DNA from: an uncultured Flavobacteriales bacterium
Lineage (GTDB): Bacteria > Bacteroidota > Bacteroidia > Flavobacteriales_D > Crocinitomicaceae
Length of the DNA stretch: 42,353 bases
Direction of reading: 5' to 3'
NCBI GenBank assembly: GCA_913051935.1
Contig: CAJXCU010000019.1
Coordinates: forward strand, 1 to 42,353
The notes under the pieces are model-generated. The model had not been told where the DNA came from and did no database searches. It saw nothing but the letters and a program-made list of their open reading frames with translations. Below are positions 1-7,401 of this stretch, piece by piece. Within the stretch, counting starts at the first letter, position 1. Each line of letters begins with the position of its first letter. The translations under genes and the position numbers were made by a program.

Positions 1-645
1 AAGACCGGCATTTAATATACCTCCTTGTCCAAAGCCAAGACCTACATTTGCTCCAATATTATCAGTAAAGAATACCCGTAGTCCTAATCCGAGCCTTGCA
101 GCAAGAGGAATAGCGGTTTCTGGTGTAAGACCAATTGCTTGATTGTTGAATTCCTCATCTGTGTAATATCCATGGGTTGTCGTTAGAGTAGATGTTCTGT
201 TTTTGTAACCAACGCCACCCATTAGATAAAAATCAATAACATCATTCGTTACCACATGATAGTTTAATGTAACCATCGCACCCCATTTGGTAGACGAACC
301 TTCAGCTATAAAAGATGTAGTAATAGGATCACCGTTACTGTCATAATCAGTATATTCTCCATCAAAAGAAGCAGAATTAAGATTTAACGCAAAATCAATA
401 CCAACACCTAATTTATCTGTTGTCATGTATTCTGCTCTTACTCCGATTGGTCCTAATCCAGATTTGGTAATCCCATTCGTTCCCCAAAAAGCAGCTTCGA
501 ATTCCCAATTTGTATTGTATAGAGCACCTGGCAAATTCGTGAATCCGTAATAAGTGTCGACAAGAATACTTCCTTGGGCGATTTGAGCAGAAGCGGAAAA
601 CGTTGTTCCTGCAATAATTGTTAGTATTAATAATAATTTTTTCAT
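1..645 (-). CDS. Outer-membrane beta-barrel protein, C-terminus beyond the window
   Basis: The frame is open from an ATG at 645 to the window edge (215 codons), so the protein is partial at its C-terminus. It starts with a classical signal peptide: two Lys, a Leu/Ile-rich core, and likely cleavage after FSASA before QIAQGS. After that come alternating aromatic/glycine-rich stretches such as VDTYYGFTNLPG, GVGIDFALNL and FYLMGGVGYKNRT, typical of 8-stranded outer-membrane barrels of the OmpA/OprF-like or PF13505 type. The cellular role cannot be told from sequence; such proteins are often structural porins or adhesins. It is transcribed away from the cold-shock genes. A near-consensus -7 box lies about 22 bases before the start. 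The barrel class is fairly sure; specific function unknown. Confidence 0.75.
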   Translation of the reverse strand, partial: MKKLLLILTIIAGTTFSASAQIAQGSILVDTYYGFTNLPGALYNTNWEFEAAFWGTNGITKSGLGPIGVRAEYMTTDKLGVGIDFALNLNSASFDGEYTDYDSNGDPITTSFIAEGSSTKWGAMVTLNYHVVTNDVIDFYLMGGVGYKNRTSTLTTTHGYYTDEEFNNQAIGLTPETAIPLAARLGLGLRVFFTDNIGANVGLGFGQGGILNAGL

Positions 646-667
646 TTTGATTAATTTAAAGTTTGCA

Positions 668-675
668 CAAGGATA
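668..675 (-). promoter_or_regulatory. Probable -7 box for the barrel gene (TATCCTTG)
   Basis: On the minus strand this reads TATCCTTG, one mismatch from the Bacteroidota -7 consensus TAnnTTTG. It lies 22 bases before the ATG at 645, giving an A/T-rich leader with no Shine-Dalgarno sequence. Confidence 0.4.
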
Positions 676-931
676 CGCATAATTTTTAATGAGGTTACAT
701 TTTTTTAAGTAAAATAGGTTTTAACCTTATCTACACAAGTATCTATATATCAATATTTTAGAGTATAATATACATACATGTACAACTGATACTTAATATT
801 TTATACTACTTTAAAACGTCAAAATGCAATTATTTGCAAAAAACGATTTTGTCCAGTTTAAAATATAATTCTTCACAATCTATTGTTTAGTTGTTTTGTG
901 GTACTTTATGTTTATGGAGTTGATATTACAT

Positions 932-939
932 TATCTTTA
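932..939 (+). promoter_or_regulatory. Possible -7 box for the 960-1382 cold-shock pair (TATCTTTA)
   Basis: TATCTTTA differs from TAnnTTTG only in the last base and is 20 bases upstream of the ATG at 960. No clear -33 TTG is seen at the usual distance, so confidence is low. Confidence 0.3.
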
Positions 940-959
940 GAACACAAATATATGTCAGC

Positions 960-1169
960 ATGGGAAGGTCACAAGAAACATTTTTTAAAAAGCAGCGCGA
1001 AAAGAATCGCGAGCGAAAGAAGCGAGAGAAACTTGAAAAAAAAGAAAATAGAAGAGCTGCATCGACTGGAGGTAGCGAGATAGATTGGGATAGTGCGCCA
1101 GAAAATAAAACAATGACGAAAGAAGAAATGGATCAAAAAGCACAAAATAGACAGGAGACTAAAGATTAA
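960..1169 (+). CDS. Small, highly basic protein (cold-shock N-terminal tail type)
   Basis: A 69-residue protein starting MGRSQETFFKKQREKNRERK. Residues 9-35 are almost all Lys, Arg and Glu, likely a single charged helix; the second half is acidic and polar (DWDSAPEN, KEEMDQKAQ). There is no signal peptide or membrane segment. From memory of the family, the MGRSQETF-plus-KKxREKKR tail is usually the N-terminal part of ~150-residue Bacteroidota cold-shock-domain proteins. Here it is a separate frame, and the cold-shock gene follows in the same reading frame after one TAA and seven sense codons. Likely RNA-binding or ribosome-associated by charge, but that is inference. The ATG at 960 was chosen because it gives the conserved MGRSQETF start. 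Confidence 0.7.
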   Translation: MGRSQETFFKKQREKNRERKKREKLEKKENRRAASTGGSEIDWDSAPENKTMTKEEMDQKAQNRQETKD

Positions 1170-1190
1170 ATAACAACTAATACAAGTACA

Positions 1191-1382
1191 ATGAAAAAAG
1201 GAGTGGTAAAATTTTTCAATAATGAGAAAGGCTTTGGCTTTATCGTTGATGAGGAATCAAAAGAGGATGTATTCGTTCACAAAACCGGATTGGTAGATAA
1301 TATTCAGGAAGACGATGCAGTTGAGTTTGAGGTAGAACAGGGAAATAGAGGGCTTAATGCTGTTAACGTAACGAAGGTCTAA
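1191..1382 (+). CDS. Cold-shock domain protein
   Basis: A 63-residue single cold-shock (OB-fold) domain. The RNA-binding motif RNP1 is KGFGFI at residues 13-18 and RNP2 is DVFVH at 26-30. The aromatic surface residues (F8, F9, F15, F17, F28, H30) expected to stack on single-stranded RNA/DNA are present. Family members act as RNA chaperones that melt secondary structure; in bacteria they are either cold-induced or constitutive, and this sequence does not say which. It lies 21 bases after the basic-tail gene, in the same frame, and is followed by a strong terminator, so the two are probably one transcript. At 63 residues it is slightly shorter than the usual 65-70. Confidence 0.92.
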   Translation: MKKGVVKFFNNEKGFGFIVDEESKEDVFVHKTGLVDNIQEDDAVEFEVEQGNRGLNAVNVTKV

Positions 1383-1404
1383 TTTTTGTCACCATAGATT
1401 TTAT

Positions 1405-1430
1405 AAAAAGAGGCTTTAAAGCCTCTTTTT
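1405..1430. terminator. Bidirectional intrinsic terminator
   Basis: A perfect inverted repeat AAAAAGAGGCTTT / AAAGCCTCTTTTT with almost no loop, with A-run and T-run at its ends, so it can act on both strands. It lies between the convergent cold-shock gene (ends 1382) and the aldehyde dehydrogenase gene (ends 1430). Confidence 0.9.
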
Positions 1431-2809
1431 TATGTTAAAAACTTTTTGAGCCACTTGAAGCCTTTAAAAGGCACATACTTAAATGGTAAATCAATCCATG
1501 TGGGTGTTGTAGCCACTGCTTTCTTGTGAGTGAAGCATAGAAAGCTATCGTGACCATGATAGGCGCCATGTCCGCTTTGACCAACCCCTCCAAAAGGCAG
1601 ATTAGGATTGGCAATATGCATTATGGCATCATTAATACATGCGCCGCCAGAACTAGTTTTATTTAGTATGTTTTTAGCTTTATTTGAATTTCCGAAGTAA
1701 TATAAGGCCAGCGGCTTCTCAAACTCTTGAATAATATGATTAGCTTCTTCCATAGACTTTATACCTATAACGGGTAAGATTGGCCCGAAAATCTCCTCTT
1801 TCATTACAGCATCGTCCAAGGTTACTCTGTCCAGAATCGTGGGAGCAATCTGCAGGGTTTCGTCATTTTTATCGCCGCCATATTTTATTTTATCTGAATC
1901 GATGAGGCCCAAAAGTCGATTGTAATGTCCTTGGTGTATGATTTTAGGATACATTTCACTACCTAATACATCCCCACCGTACATTTTAGTCCATTCTTCA
2001 TTGATATGGAACATAAGCTGCTCCTTTAAATCATTTGCAACCAATACATAGTCTGGCGCAATACAAGTTTGACCAGCGTTTATCGTTTTTGACCAGGCGA
2101 TTCTTTTGGCTGTAACCTTTAAGTCGGCACTTTCATCAACGATGCAGGGAGACTTTCCGCCAAGCTCTAGAGTAACTGGTGTCAAAAATTCAGCGGCTGC
2201 ACGCATAACAATTTTGCCAAGCTCACTTCCGCCGGTAAAAAAAATATGATCAAAACGTTTTTTAAATAGGATTTGATTTTCTTTTTTTTCTCCATGAACG
2301 ATTGCAATATGTCCCTCGTCAAAGGTCTCTTTTATTATTTTTTCCATAATTTCAGCGGTATACTTACTATCTGGAGATGGCTTTAGTACTGCACAACACC
2401 CTGAGGACAATACTCCAATCAATGGTGAGAATAAGAGTAAAAAAGGATAATTCCATGGTGCGATGACCAAACTAACACCGAGTGGTTCGTAATAAATTTG
2501 GCTTCTCGATGGCATCAATACCAATGGTGTTGAAACTCTTCGAGGAGCGCTCCATTTATAAAGGTTTTTCATGTGCAGCTTTATTTCGTTAACAACAAAG
2601 CTGAATTCCGTTAAAAAGGCTTCTTCTGAAGACTTTCTTAGGTCTTTATGAAGCGCGATTAAAATTTCCTTCTCGTATTTCAAACATGCTTTTAATAGCT
2701 TCTGAAGGGCATTTTTTCTAAAAGAAATAGATTTTGTTTGATTGCTCGCAAAGAAATTTTTTTGCTTCGACAGTAAATCATCAATAGAAGAATCGGTGAG
2801 GAAATCCAT
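1430..2809 (-). CDS. NAD(P)-dependent aldehyde dehydrogenase, ALDH3-like
   Basis: A 459-residue aldehyde dehydrogenase. The fold is recognised from APWNYPF (oxyanion Asn120), FTGGSELGKIV (cofactor loop, 191-201), VTLELGGKSP (general base Glu215) and NAGQTCIAPDYV (nucleophile Cys249). The missing N-terminal ~40 residues relative to class 1/2 enzymes, and the NAGQTC-APDYV motif, place it with the ALDH3 group, which oxidises medium- and long-chain or aromatic aldehydes to acids. The physiological substrate cannot be assigned. No C-terminal membrane anchor is evident. It is read in the same direction as dtd-rsgA but has its own -7 box 4 bases before the ATG, so it may be made from a leaderless mRNA. 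Confidence 0.92.
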   Translation of the reverse strand: MDFLTDSSIDDLLSKQKNFFASNQTKSISFRKNALQKLLKACLKYEKEILIALHKDLRKSSEEAFLTEFSFVVNEIKLHMKNLYKWSAPRRVSTPLVLMPSRSQIYYEPLGVSLVIAPWNYPFLLLFSPLIGVLSSGCCAVLKPSPDSKYTAEIMEKIIKETFDEGHIAIVHGEKKENQILFKKRFDHIFFTGGSELGKIVMRAAAEFLTPVTLELGGKSPCIVDESADLKVTAKRIAWSKTINAGQTCIAPDYVLVANDLKEQLMFHINEEWTKMYGGDVLGSEMYPKIIHQGHYNRLLGLIDSDKIKYGGDKNDETLQIAPTILDRVTLDDAVMKEEIFGPILPVIGIKSMEEANHIIQEFEKPLALYYFGNSNKAKNILNKTSSGGACINDAIMHIANPNLPFGGVGQSGHGAYHGHDSFLCFTHKKAVATTPTWIDLPFKYVPFKGFKWLKKFLT

Positions 2810-2813
2810 AGTT

Positions 2814-2821
2814 CAAATGTA
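2814..2821 (-). promoter_or_regulatory. -7 promoter box for the aldehyde dehydrogenase gene (TACATTTG)
   Basis: Minus-strand TACATTTG is an exact TAnnTTTG match. Only 4 bases (2810-2813) separate it from the ATG, so transcription would start at or within a base or two of the start codon. It lies in the 23-base gap after dtd. No -33 TTG at 19-21 bases. Confidence 0.6.
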
Positions 2822-2832
2822 AGAAAAGTCTT

Positions 2833-3285
2833 TTATTGCTTATGTTTTGAATCCATAAGTATGGTTACCGGACCATCATTGACTAAATTAACTTTCATTT
2901 CGGCACCGAATTCACCAGTTTGAATTTGCTTTTGGAGTAAGGTTTCTAATTCAGTGCAAAAGCCATTATAAATTGGAATGGCATATTCTGGTTTAGCTGC
3001 CCTTATAAAGCTCGGTCGATTTCCTTTTTTTGTTTTGGCATGAAGCGTAAACTGGCTAATAACAAGTATTTCTCCTCCCGTATCTCGGAGGTTAAGATTC
3101 ATTTTCCCATCAAGATCGGAAAAGATACGAAGGTTACATACCTTACTGGCGAGGTAATCAATGTCATTGCTTGAATCTGAATCTTCTATTCCGATAAAAA
3201 TGAGTAGCCCTTGTTTTATTTTGGCATACATCTTGCCATCAATGCTCACTTGAGCCTCCAAAACTCTTTGAATTACTAACCTCAT
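2833..3285 (-). CDS. dtd: D-aminoacyl-tRNA deacylase
   Basis: A 150-residue protein, the normal length for DTD. It hydrolyses D-amino acids (and mischarged glycine) from tRNA in the cytoplasm and so protects translation. The two signature motifs that form the cross-dimer active site are present: SQFTLHA at 77-83 and NDGPVTI at 136-142 (the Gly-cisPro element). The N-terminus MRLVIQRVLEAQVSIDG is typical. Its ATG overlaps the stop codon of rsgA by four bases (ATGA), so the two genes are translationally coupled in an rsgA-dtd operon. Confidence 0.97.
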   Translation of the reverse strand: MRLVIQRVLEAQVSIDGKMYAKIKQGLLIFIGIEDSDSSNDIDYLASKVCNLRIFSDLDGKMNLNLRDTGGEILVISQFTLHAKTKKGNRPSFIRAAKPEYAIPIYNGFCTELETLLQKQIQTGEFGAEMKVNLVNDGPVTILMDSKHKQ

Positions 3286-4229
3286 TTGAAATCATTTCGT
3301 CGATAACTTTCTCCAGTATCTTCAGACATTAGCTGCATGTAGGTCATGTATCTTGAGGTAGCAATTTCCTCATTGTCTAAGGCAGTTTTGATCGCACATT
3401 TCGGTTCTTCCAAATGCCTGCAATTGTGAAACTTACACTGTCCGAGTAGGGCCCGCATTTCTGGGAAATAATGTGCGTAGTGTTCTTTTTCCAAATCAAC
3501 AAGGCCGAAGGCCCGTATTCCGGGTGTATCAATTATGAATCCGCCACTTTCAAGTGCATGCATCTCAGAAAAGGTTGTTGTATGTCTACCCTGAGCATGT
3601 GCATGTGATATTTCACCTACTCTCAGCGATAAACTTGCATCTAAAGAATTCACAAGTGTGGTTTTTCCAACACCACTATTTCCGGAGATCATTACTTTTT
3701 TATCTTTTATTTCTTCTTTCAAGAATGCGATACTAGATTTTTTTTCTGCAACAATGGATTTACACGGATAACCCAAGGGTTCATAGACCTCAGTTAGGTA
3801 TTCCATAAGTGCAAGATCATCGTCACTGTATAAATCTATTTTGTTAAATAAAATTGTCGTAGGTATACGAAAAGACTCTGCTGCAACTAAGAAGCGATCT
3901 ATAAAAGCGATTTGTGTTTCAGGTGATTTAAGTGTTACCACAAGATATACACGATCAACGTTTGCTGCAATAATCTGCATTTGCTTACTGAGGTTCGTAG
4001 ATTTTCGAACCAAATAATTTTTACGTTTCTCTATACCTCGGATGGTGTAAATTGTCTCTCCCGATGCATCGATGGCTTTAATGTCAACAACGTCACCTGC
4101 AGCAATAGGGTTGGTTGTTTTTAATCCTTCAAGCCTAAGCTTTCCCTTTATTGATGCTTGAATTGTTTGACCGTCTTCAAGGAGCACTTTGTACCATTTA
4201 CCTGTTGACTTAATTACTTCTCCGTGCAT
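3282..4229 (-). CDS. rsgA: Ribosome small-subunit biogenesis GTPase RsgA
   Basis: A 315-residue circularly permuted GTPase that binds the 30S subunit late in maturation. Visible in order: an N-terminal OB fold (1-65), G4 motif NKID at 129-132, G1 P-loop GNSGVGKT at 183-190, the TTTF switch region near 217-220, G3 DTPG at 234-237, and a C-terminal zinc knuckle with Cys265, Cys270, His272 and Cys278. The frame extends upstream to 4295, but I chose the ATG at 4229 (MHGEVIKSTG): it matches the family N-terminus, and the upstream residues are hydrophobic and overlap the promoter region. A -7 box ends four bases before this ATG. The gene is divergent from aroE. Confidence 0.96.
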   Translation of the reverse strand: MHGEVIKSTGKWYKVLLEDGQTIQASIKGKLRLEGLKTTNPIAAGDVVDIKAIDASGETIYTIRGIEKRKNYLVRKSTNLSKQMQIIAANVDRVYLVVTLKSPETQIAFIDRFLVAAESFRIPTTILFNKIDLYSDDDLALMEYLTEVYEPLGYPCKSIVAEKKSSIAFLKEEIKDKKVMISGNSGVGKTTLVNSLDASLSLRVGEISHAHAQGRHTTTFSEMHALESGGFIIDTPGIRAFGLVDLEKEHYAHYFPEMRALLGQCKFHNCRHLEEPKCAIKTALDNEEIATSRYMTYMQLMSEDTGESYRRNDFK

Positions 4230-4233
4230 ATTA

Positions 4234-4241
4234 CAAAGGTA
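4234..4241 (-). promoter_or_regulatory. -7 promoter box for rsgA-dtd (TACCTTTG)
   Basis: Minus-strand TACCTTTG, an exact TAnnTTTG match. Four bases (4230-4233) separate it from the rsgA ATG at 4229. This spacing supports the short start choice and predicts a leaderless or nearly leaderless transcript. Confidence 0.6.
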
Positions 4242-4284
4242 AGTGACTTGAGAAGTAAAGAAAAGAAAACCGTTGAAATAGTTG

Positions 4285-4292
4285 TATTTTTG
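4285..4292 (+). promoter_or_regulatory. -7 promoter box for aroE (TATTTTTG)
   Basis: TATTTTTG matches TAnnTTTG. Three bases (GCAT is shared with the start, GTG at 4296) separate it from the start codon. Together with the rsgA box it makes a compact divergent promoter in the 66 bases between the two genes. Confidence 0.55.
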
Positions 4293-4295
4293 CAT

Positions 4296-5039
4296 GTGTC
4301 ATTAAATAAATACGGTCTTCTTGGCAAGAACTTAGCGCATTCGTTTTCGAAAGACTTTTTTACTCAATTATTTGAAGAAAAGAATTTATCTGCTGAATAT
4401 GATTTAATCGAGCTCGATTCTAGTAAAAATTTGACTGCTTTTTTAAAGGAGAAAATAACCGTATATCGCGGTTTAAATGTTACAGTACCATACAAAGAGC
4501 AGGTTATGCCATTACTAGACGATATAGATGATGAGGCATTAATGATAGGTGCAGTCAACACAATTAAAGTGAACGAGTCCGGAAGAACAGTGGGATATAA
4601 TACCGATGCTTTCGGCTTTCATCAGAGTATCAAGCCTTTTTTGACATCCCATCACCATAGGGCCTTAATTTTAGGAACCGGAGGAGCTGCAAAGGCTGTG
4701 GCATATATATTAGAAAAAATAGGCTTAGAGGTATTTTATATTTCTAGAAATCCAGGAGGAACCAAAACCTTTGGATATGGAGAGATTAATAAAAATATGA
4801 TTGATTCTTGTAAGCTAATTGTGAATTGTACGCCTGTAGGAATGTATCCTCATGTGAACAAGACCATTACTTTTCCTCATCACTATTTAACAAATCATCA
4901 TTTGGTAATTGACTTGATTTACAATCCTGAAGAGACTCTTTTTTTGCAAAAATCGGCGGAGCAGGGAAGTATCGTTTTAAATGGGAAGAGCATGCTTCAT
5001 CAACAAGCTTTGAAAAGCTGGAAGCTCTGGTCTATGTAA
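4296..5039 (+). CDS. aroE: Shikimate dehydrogenase (GTG start)
   Basis: A 247-residue NADP-dependent enzyme reducing 3-dehydroshikimate to shikimate in aromatic amino-acid synthesis. Substrate-site residues are in HSFS near the N-terminus, catalytic Lys67 in NVTVPYKE and Asp104 in YNTDAFGF. The Rossmann fold follows with GTGGAAKAV, then NCTPVGMYP, and the C-terminal NGKSMLHQQA. I chose the GTG at 4296 because family members begin only a few residues before the YGLLGKNLAHSFSK segment. An in-frame ATG at 4224 would add 24 unrelated residues and overlap rsgA and its promoter. Ends 4 bases before the convergent lpdA stop, with no terminator between. Confidence 0.95.
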   Translation: MSLNKYGLLGKNLAHSFSKDFFTQLFEEKNLSAEYDLIELDSSKNLTAFLKEKITVYRGLNVTVPYKEQVMPLLDDIDDEALMIGAVNTIKVNESGRTVGYNTDAFGFHQSIKPFLTSHHHRALILGTGGAAKAVAYILEKIGLEVFYISRNPGGTKTFGYGEINKNMIDSCKLIVNCTPVGMYPHVNKTITFPHHYLTNHHLVIDLIYNPEETLFLQKSAEQGSIVLNGKSMLHQQALKSWKLWSM

Positions 5040-5043
5040 TTTA

Positions 5044-6441
5044 TTAAATATGTAAAGGTCTATTCTCAGTGGCAGATAATGCAGCTTCTTTTATAGCCTC
5101 GGTATATGTCGGATGAGGGTGACAAATTCTCGCGAGGTCTTCGGCAGATGCTCTGTATTCCATTGCAGTTACAGCCTCCATAATTAGGTCTGCAGCCCTG
5201 GGTGCAATCATGTGGACACCAAGTATTTCGTCTGTAGTTTTGTCCGCTAATATTTTGATCATCCCATTGATGTCCATACTTGCTCGAGCTCTACCTAATG
5301 CCCTTATTGGGAATGACCCAGATTTGAATTCAATATTATCTTCAATAAGTTCTTGCTCTGTTTTGCCTACTGCCGCAATTTCAGGCCAAGTATATACAAC
5401 TCCAGGAATTAAATTATGATTGATATGGGGTTTTTGTCCTGAAATAAATTCCGCTACATAGACTCCTTCTTCTTCAGCTTTATGAGCGAGCATCGCGCCA
5501 CGGACGACATCTCCAATTGCATATATATTTGGTACATTGGTTTGAAGATCTTCGTTTACAATGATTTGTCCTCGATCATTCGCCTCAACCCCGGCTCCAT
5601 TTAGGTTGAGTCCTTCAGTAAACGGTTTTCTTCCAACGGCCACTAGACAATAATCCCCCTCGATTTCAACCTCTATTCCTTTCTTATTTAATGCCTTAAC
5701 AAGTACTTTTTTACCATTGTTTTTGACAGATTGAACGCGATGTTCCATGTGGAATTTAAATCCATCTTTTTTAAGAATTTTCGCAAAATCTTTCCCTATG
5801 CTGATATCCATTGTGGGTAAAATTTGTTTTGCAAACTCGATAACCTCCACTTGACTACCAAGTCTTTTGTATACGGATCCAAGTTCCAATCCAATAACAC
5901 CAGCTCCAATGACCAAAAGCTTTCCGGGTATCTCTTTCATTTTTAGGGCCTCAGTGCTTGTGATGATTCTTTTTTTATCCGGTTCCATTCCGGGGAAATA
6001 ATTTGGTTTAGATCCAGTTGCGATGATGATATTTTTTCCCTCAATTTTAGTTTTCTTTTTTTCATCAGACAGCACCTCAATCGTCTTATTATTCAGGAAA
6101 GTTCCAATACCATGTATTACATCGATTTTATTTTTATCCATAAGGAATTTAACTCCGTCACAGGTTTGACTAATGACCTCATCCTTACGATCCATCATCT
6201 GTTTGAGATTTACTTTCGGATTTTCGACTTCAATACCATGTTTTTCGAAAGTATGTGTGGCATTGTGAAAGTGCTCAGATGAATCTAATAATGCTTTCGA
6301 AGGAATGCACCCAACATTTAAGCAAGTTCCTCCAAGTGTGGCATATTTCTCAACGAGTGCGGTTTTCATTCCGAGCTGTGCGCTTCTAATCGCTGCGACA
6401 TAGCCTCCAGGTCCAGATCCAATAACAATGACGTCGTACAT
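5044..6441 (-). CDS. lpdA: Dihydrolipoyl dehydrogenase (E3)
   Basis: A 465-residue FAD flavoprotein that reoxidises dihydrolipoamide in the 2-oxoacid dehydrogenase complexes and glycine cleavage system. FAD-binding GSGPGGYVAAIRSAQ is at 8-22; the redox disulphide is in GGTCLNVGCIPSK (Cys40, Cys45); the NAD domain has VIGAGVIGLELG; the second FAD motif is YAIGDV; and the C-terminal catalytic His-Pro-Glu set is in HPHPTYTEAIKEA. I chose the ATG at 6441 (MYDVIVIGSG): the 26 upstream in-frame residues have no family counterpart and contain the promoter box. No E1/E2 genes are nearby, so it is a stand-alone copy. Confidence 0.96.
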   Translation of the reverse strand: MYDVIVIGSGPGGYVAAIRSAQLGMKTALVEKYATLGGTCLNVGCIPSKALLDSSEHFHNATHTFEKHGIEVENPKVNLKQMMDRKDEVISQTCDGVKFLMDKNKIDVIHGIGTFLNNKTIEVLSDEKKKTKIEGKNIIIATGSKPNYFPGMEPDKKRIITSTEALKMKEIPGKLLVIGAGVIGLELGSVYKRLGSQVEVIEFAKQILPTMDISIGKDFAKILKKDGFKFHMEHRVQSVKNNGKKVLVKALNKKGIEVEIEGDYCLVAVGRKPFTEGLNLNGAGVEANDRGQIIVNEDLQTNVPNIYAIGDVVRGAMLAHKAEEEGVYVAEFISGQKPHINHNLIPGVVYTWPEIAAVGKTEQELIEDNIEFKSGSFPIRALGRARASMDINGMIKILADKTTDEILGVHMIAPRAADLIMEAVTAMEYRASAEDLARICHPHPTYTEAIKEAALSATENRPLHI

Positions 6442-6457
6442 AGTTTCAAATTTTAAG

Positions 6458-6465
6458 CAAAGGTA
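6458..6465 (-). promoter_or_regulatory. -7 promoter box for lpdA (TACCTTTG)
   Basis: Minus-strand TACCTTTG, exact TAnnTTTG match, 16 bases upstream of the lpdA ATG at 6441. It lies inside the upstream extension of the frame and so supports the shorter start. Confidence 0.5.
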
Positions 6466-6564
6466 ACAAACATCAACTATTATTTTCATACGAATCTCCT
6501 GTGATTTATCCTTATTCATGAGAGATTTAATATTAGCATATTAGATTCATTGAATGGACTTCTC

Positions 6565-6572
6565 TACTTTTG
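6565..6572 (+). promoter_or_regulatory. -7 promoter box for the epimerase-like gene (TACTTTTG)
   Basis: TACTTTTG, exact TAnnTTTG match, followed by five bases (TTGCA) and the ATG at 6578. It falls downstream of an alternative ATG at 6554, arguing against that start. Confidence 0.55.
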
Positions 6573-6577
6573 TTGCA

Positions 6578-7378
6578 ATGAAAACTATTTTAATATTTGG
6601 AGCTGGTTGGCTAGGGAATGCATTTGTTGAAGAATTGGTCTCATCAAAACATAAAATTATTGTTGCCTCTCGCAGACCGATACCGCAAAAATCTCATCCA
6701 AACATAGAATACCGAAAAATATTTTTTCATATCCAATCCGGAGCTATAGAATTTGAGTTCCCACCTCCTCAAAAAGTTAACGATATTATCGTCATGCTCC
6801 CACCAACTCAGATGGTAGACTACGCACATACGATAGATTCCATTTGTAGACAATTTCCTTCAGTGGGGCATTTTATATTCACAAGTTCTACAGGGGTGTA
6901 TGAAGATCATAGTGGTACTGTTAATGAAGATGGCGTATTGAAAAAAGTTCATCCTGTCGTGCTTGCCGAACGAAAAATCCAGATGAATTTTCCAAACAAT
7001 GCTACCATACTTAGACTGGCAGGGCTAATTGGAAATGATCGCCACCCTGCTCGTTATTTCCTAAAAAAGAAAATCAATCCAAGCGGTAATGCGCCAGTTA
7101 ATTTGATTCACAGAAAGGACATCCTAAAGGCCCTCAATCTATTGCTTGAAAATCCATGTCCAGGTATTTATAATTTATGCTATCCATCTCATCCTACTAA
7201 GAGTGATTATTATGGCCAAATTGCCCGTAAAATTTTTCAAACCGAGCTAGAATTTGAAAACCAAGGAGAGGGAAAAGTGATAAATGGCTCAAAATTTGCA
7301 AATACGTTTCATTATGAATATAAATATGATATTCGGGATATTGACCACCTTCAGGAGGTCGGTATAGACAACAAATAA
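6578..7378 (+). CDS. NAD(P)-binding SDR / epimerase-like protein
   Basis: A 266-residue extended short-chain dehydrogenase-like protein. It opens directly with a dinucleotide-binding motif, MKTILIFGAGWLG, followed by a hydrophobic strand ending in SRRP. Other SDR signs are FTSSTGVYED (a Ser-Thr active-site region with a Tyr) and LRLAGLIGNDRHP. The GAGWLG form and length resemble the YeeZ group of putative nucleoside-sugar epimerases, whose substrates are unknown. The canonical YxxxK is not clear, so catalytic activity is not certain. I chose 6578 rather than 6554 because the latter would put the promoter box inside the gene and add eight residues before the Rossmann strand. Confidence 0.8.
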   Translation: MKTILIFGAGWLGNAFVEELVSSKHKIIVASRRPIPQKSHPNIEYRKIFFHIQSGAIEFEFPPPQKVNDIIVMLPPTQMVDYAHTIDSICRQFPSVGHFIFTSSTGVYEDHSGTVNEDGVLKKVHPVVLAERKIQMNFPNNATILRLAGLIGNDRHPARYFLKKKINPSGNAPVNLIHRKDILKALNLLLENPCPGIYNLCYPSHPTKSDYYGQIARKIFQTELEFENQGEGKVINGSKFANTFHYEYKYDIRDIDHLQEVGIDNK

Positions 7379-7401
7379 TTTTTTTTAACGTCTTACTCTT
7401 A

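Larger units (their letters stand above)
646..959. other. Intergenic region between divergent barrel and cold-shock genes
   Basis: This 314-base, very AT-rich stretch has no convincing gene. It holds the promoter for the barrel gene on the left and, on the right, the likely promoter and leader of the cold-shock pair. A small perfect palindrome, AGGTTTTAACCT (about 716-727), and a short TGCAA/TTGCA inverted repeat near 825-838 are visible, but neither is followed by a T-run. Cold-shock genes often have long regulatory leaders; whether this one does cannot be judged without transcript data. Confidence 0.5.

Noticed and set aside
710..730. AGGTTTTAACCT palindrome in the left intergenic gap as a terminator or operator
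   Set aside because: No T-run, short arms, very AT-rich context; chance is likely.
883..1083. A 66-codon frame starting before the small basic protein
   Set aside because: Reads the Lys/Arg-rich gene in a shifted frame; the MGRSQETF frame matches a known tail and links in frame to the cold-shock domain.
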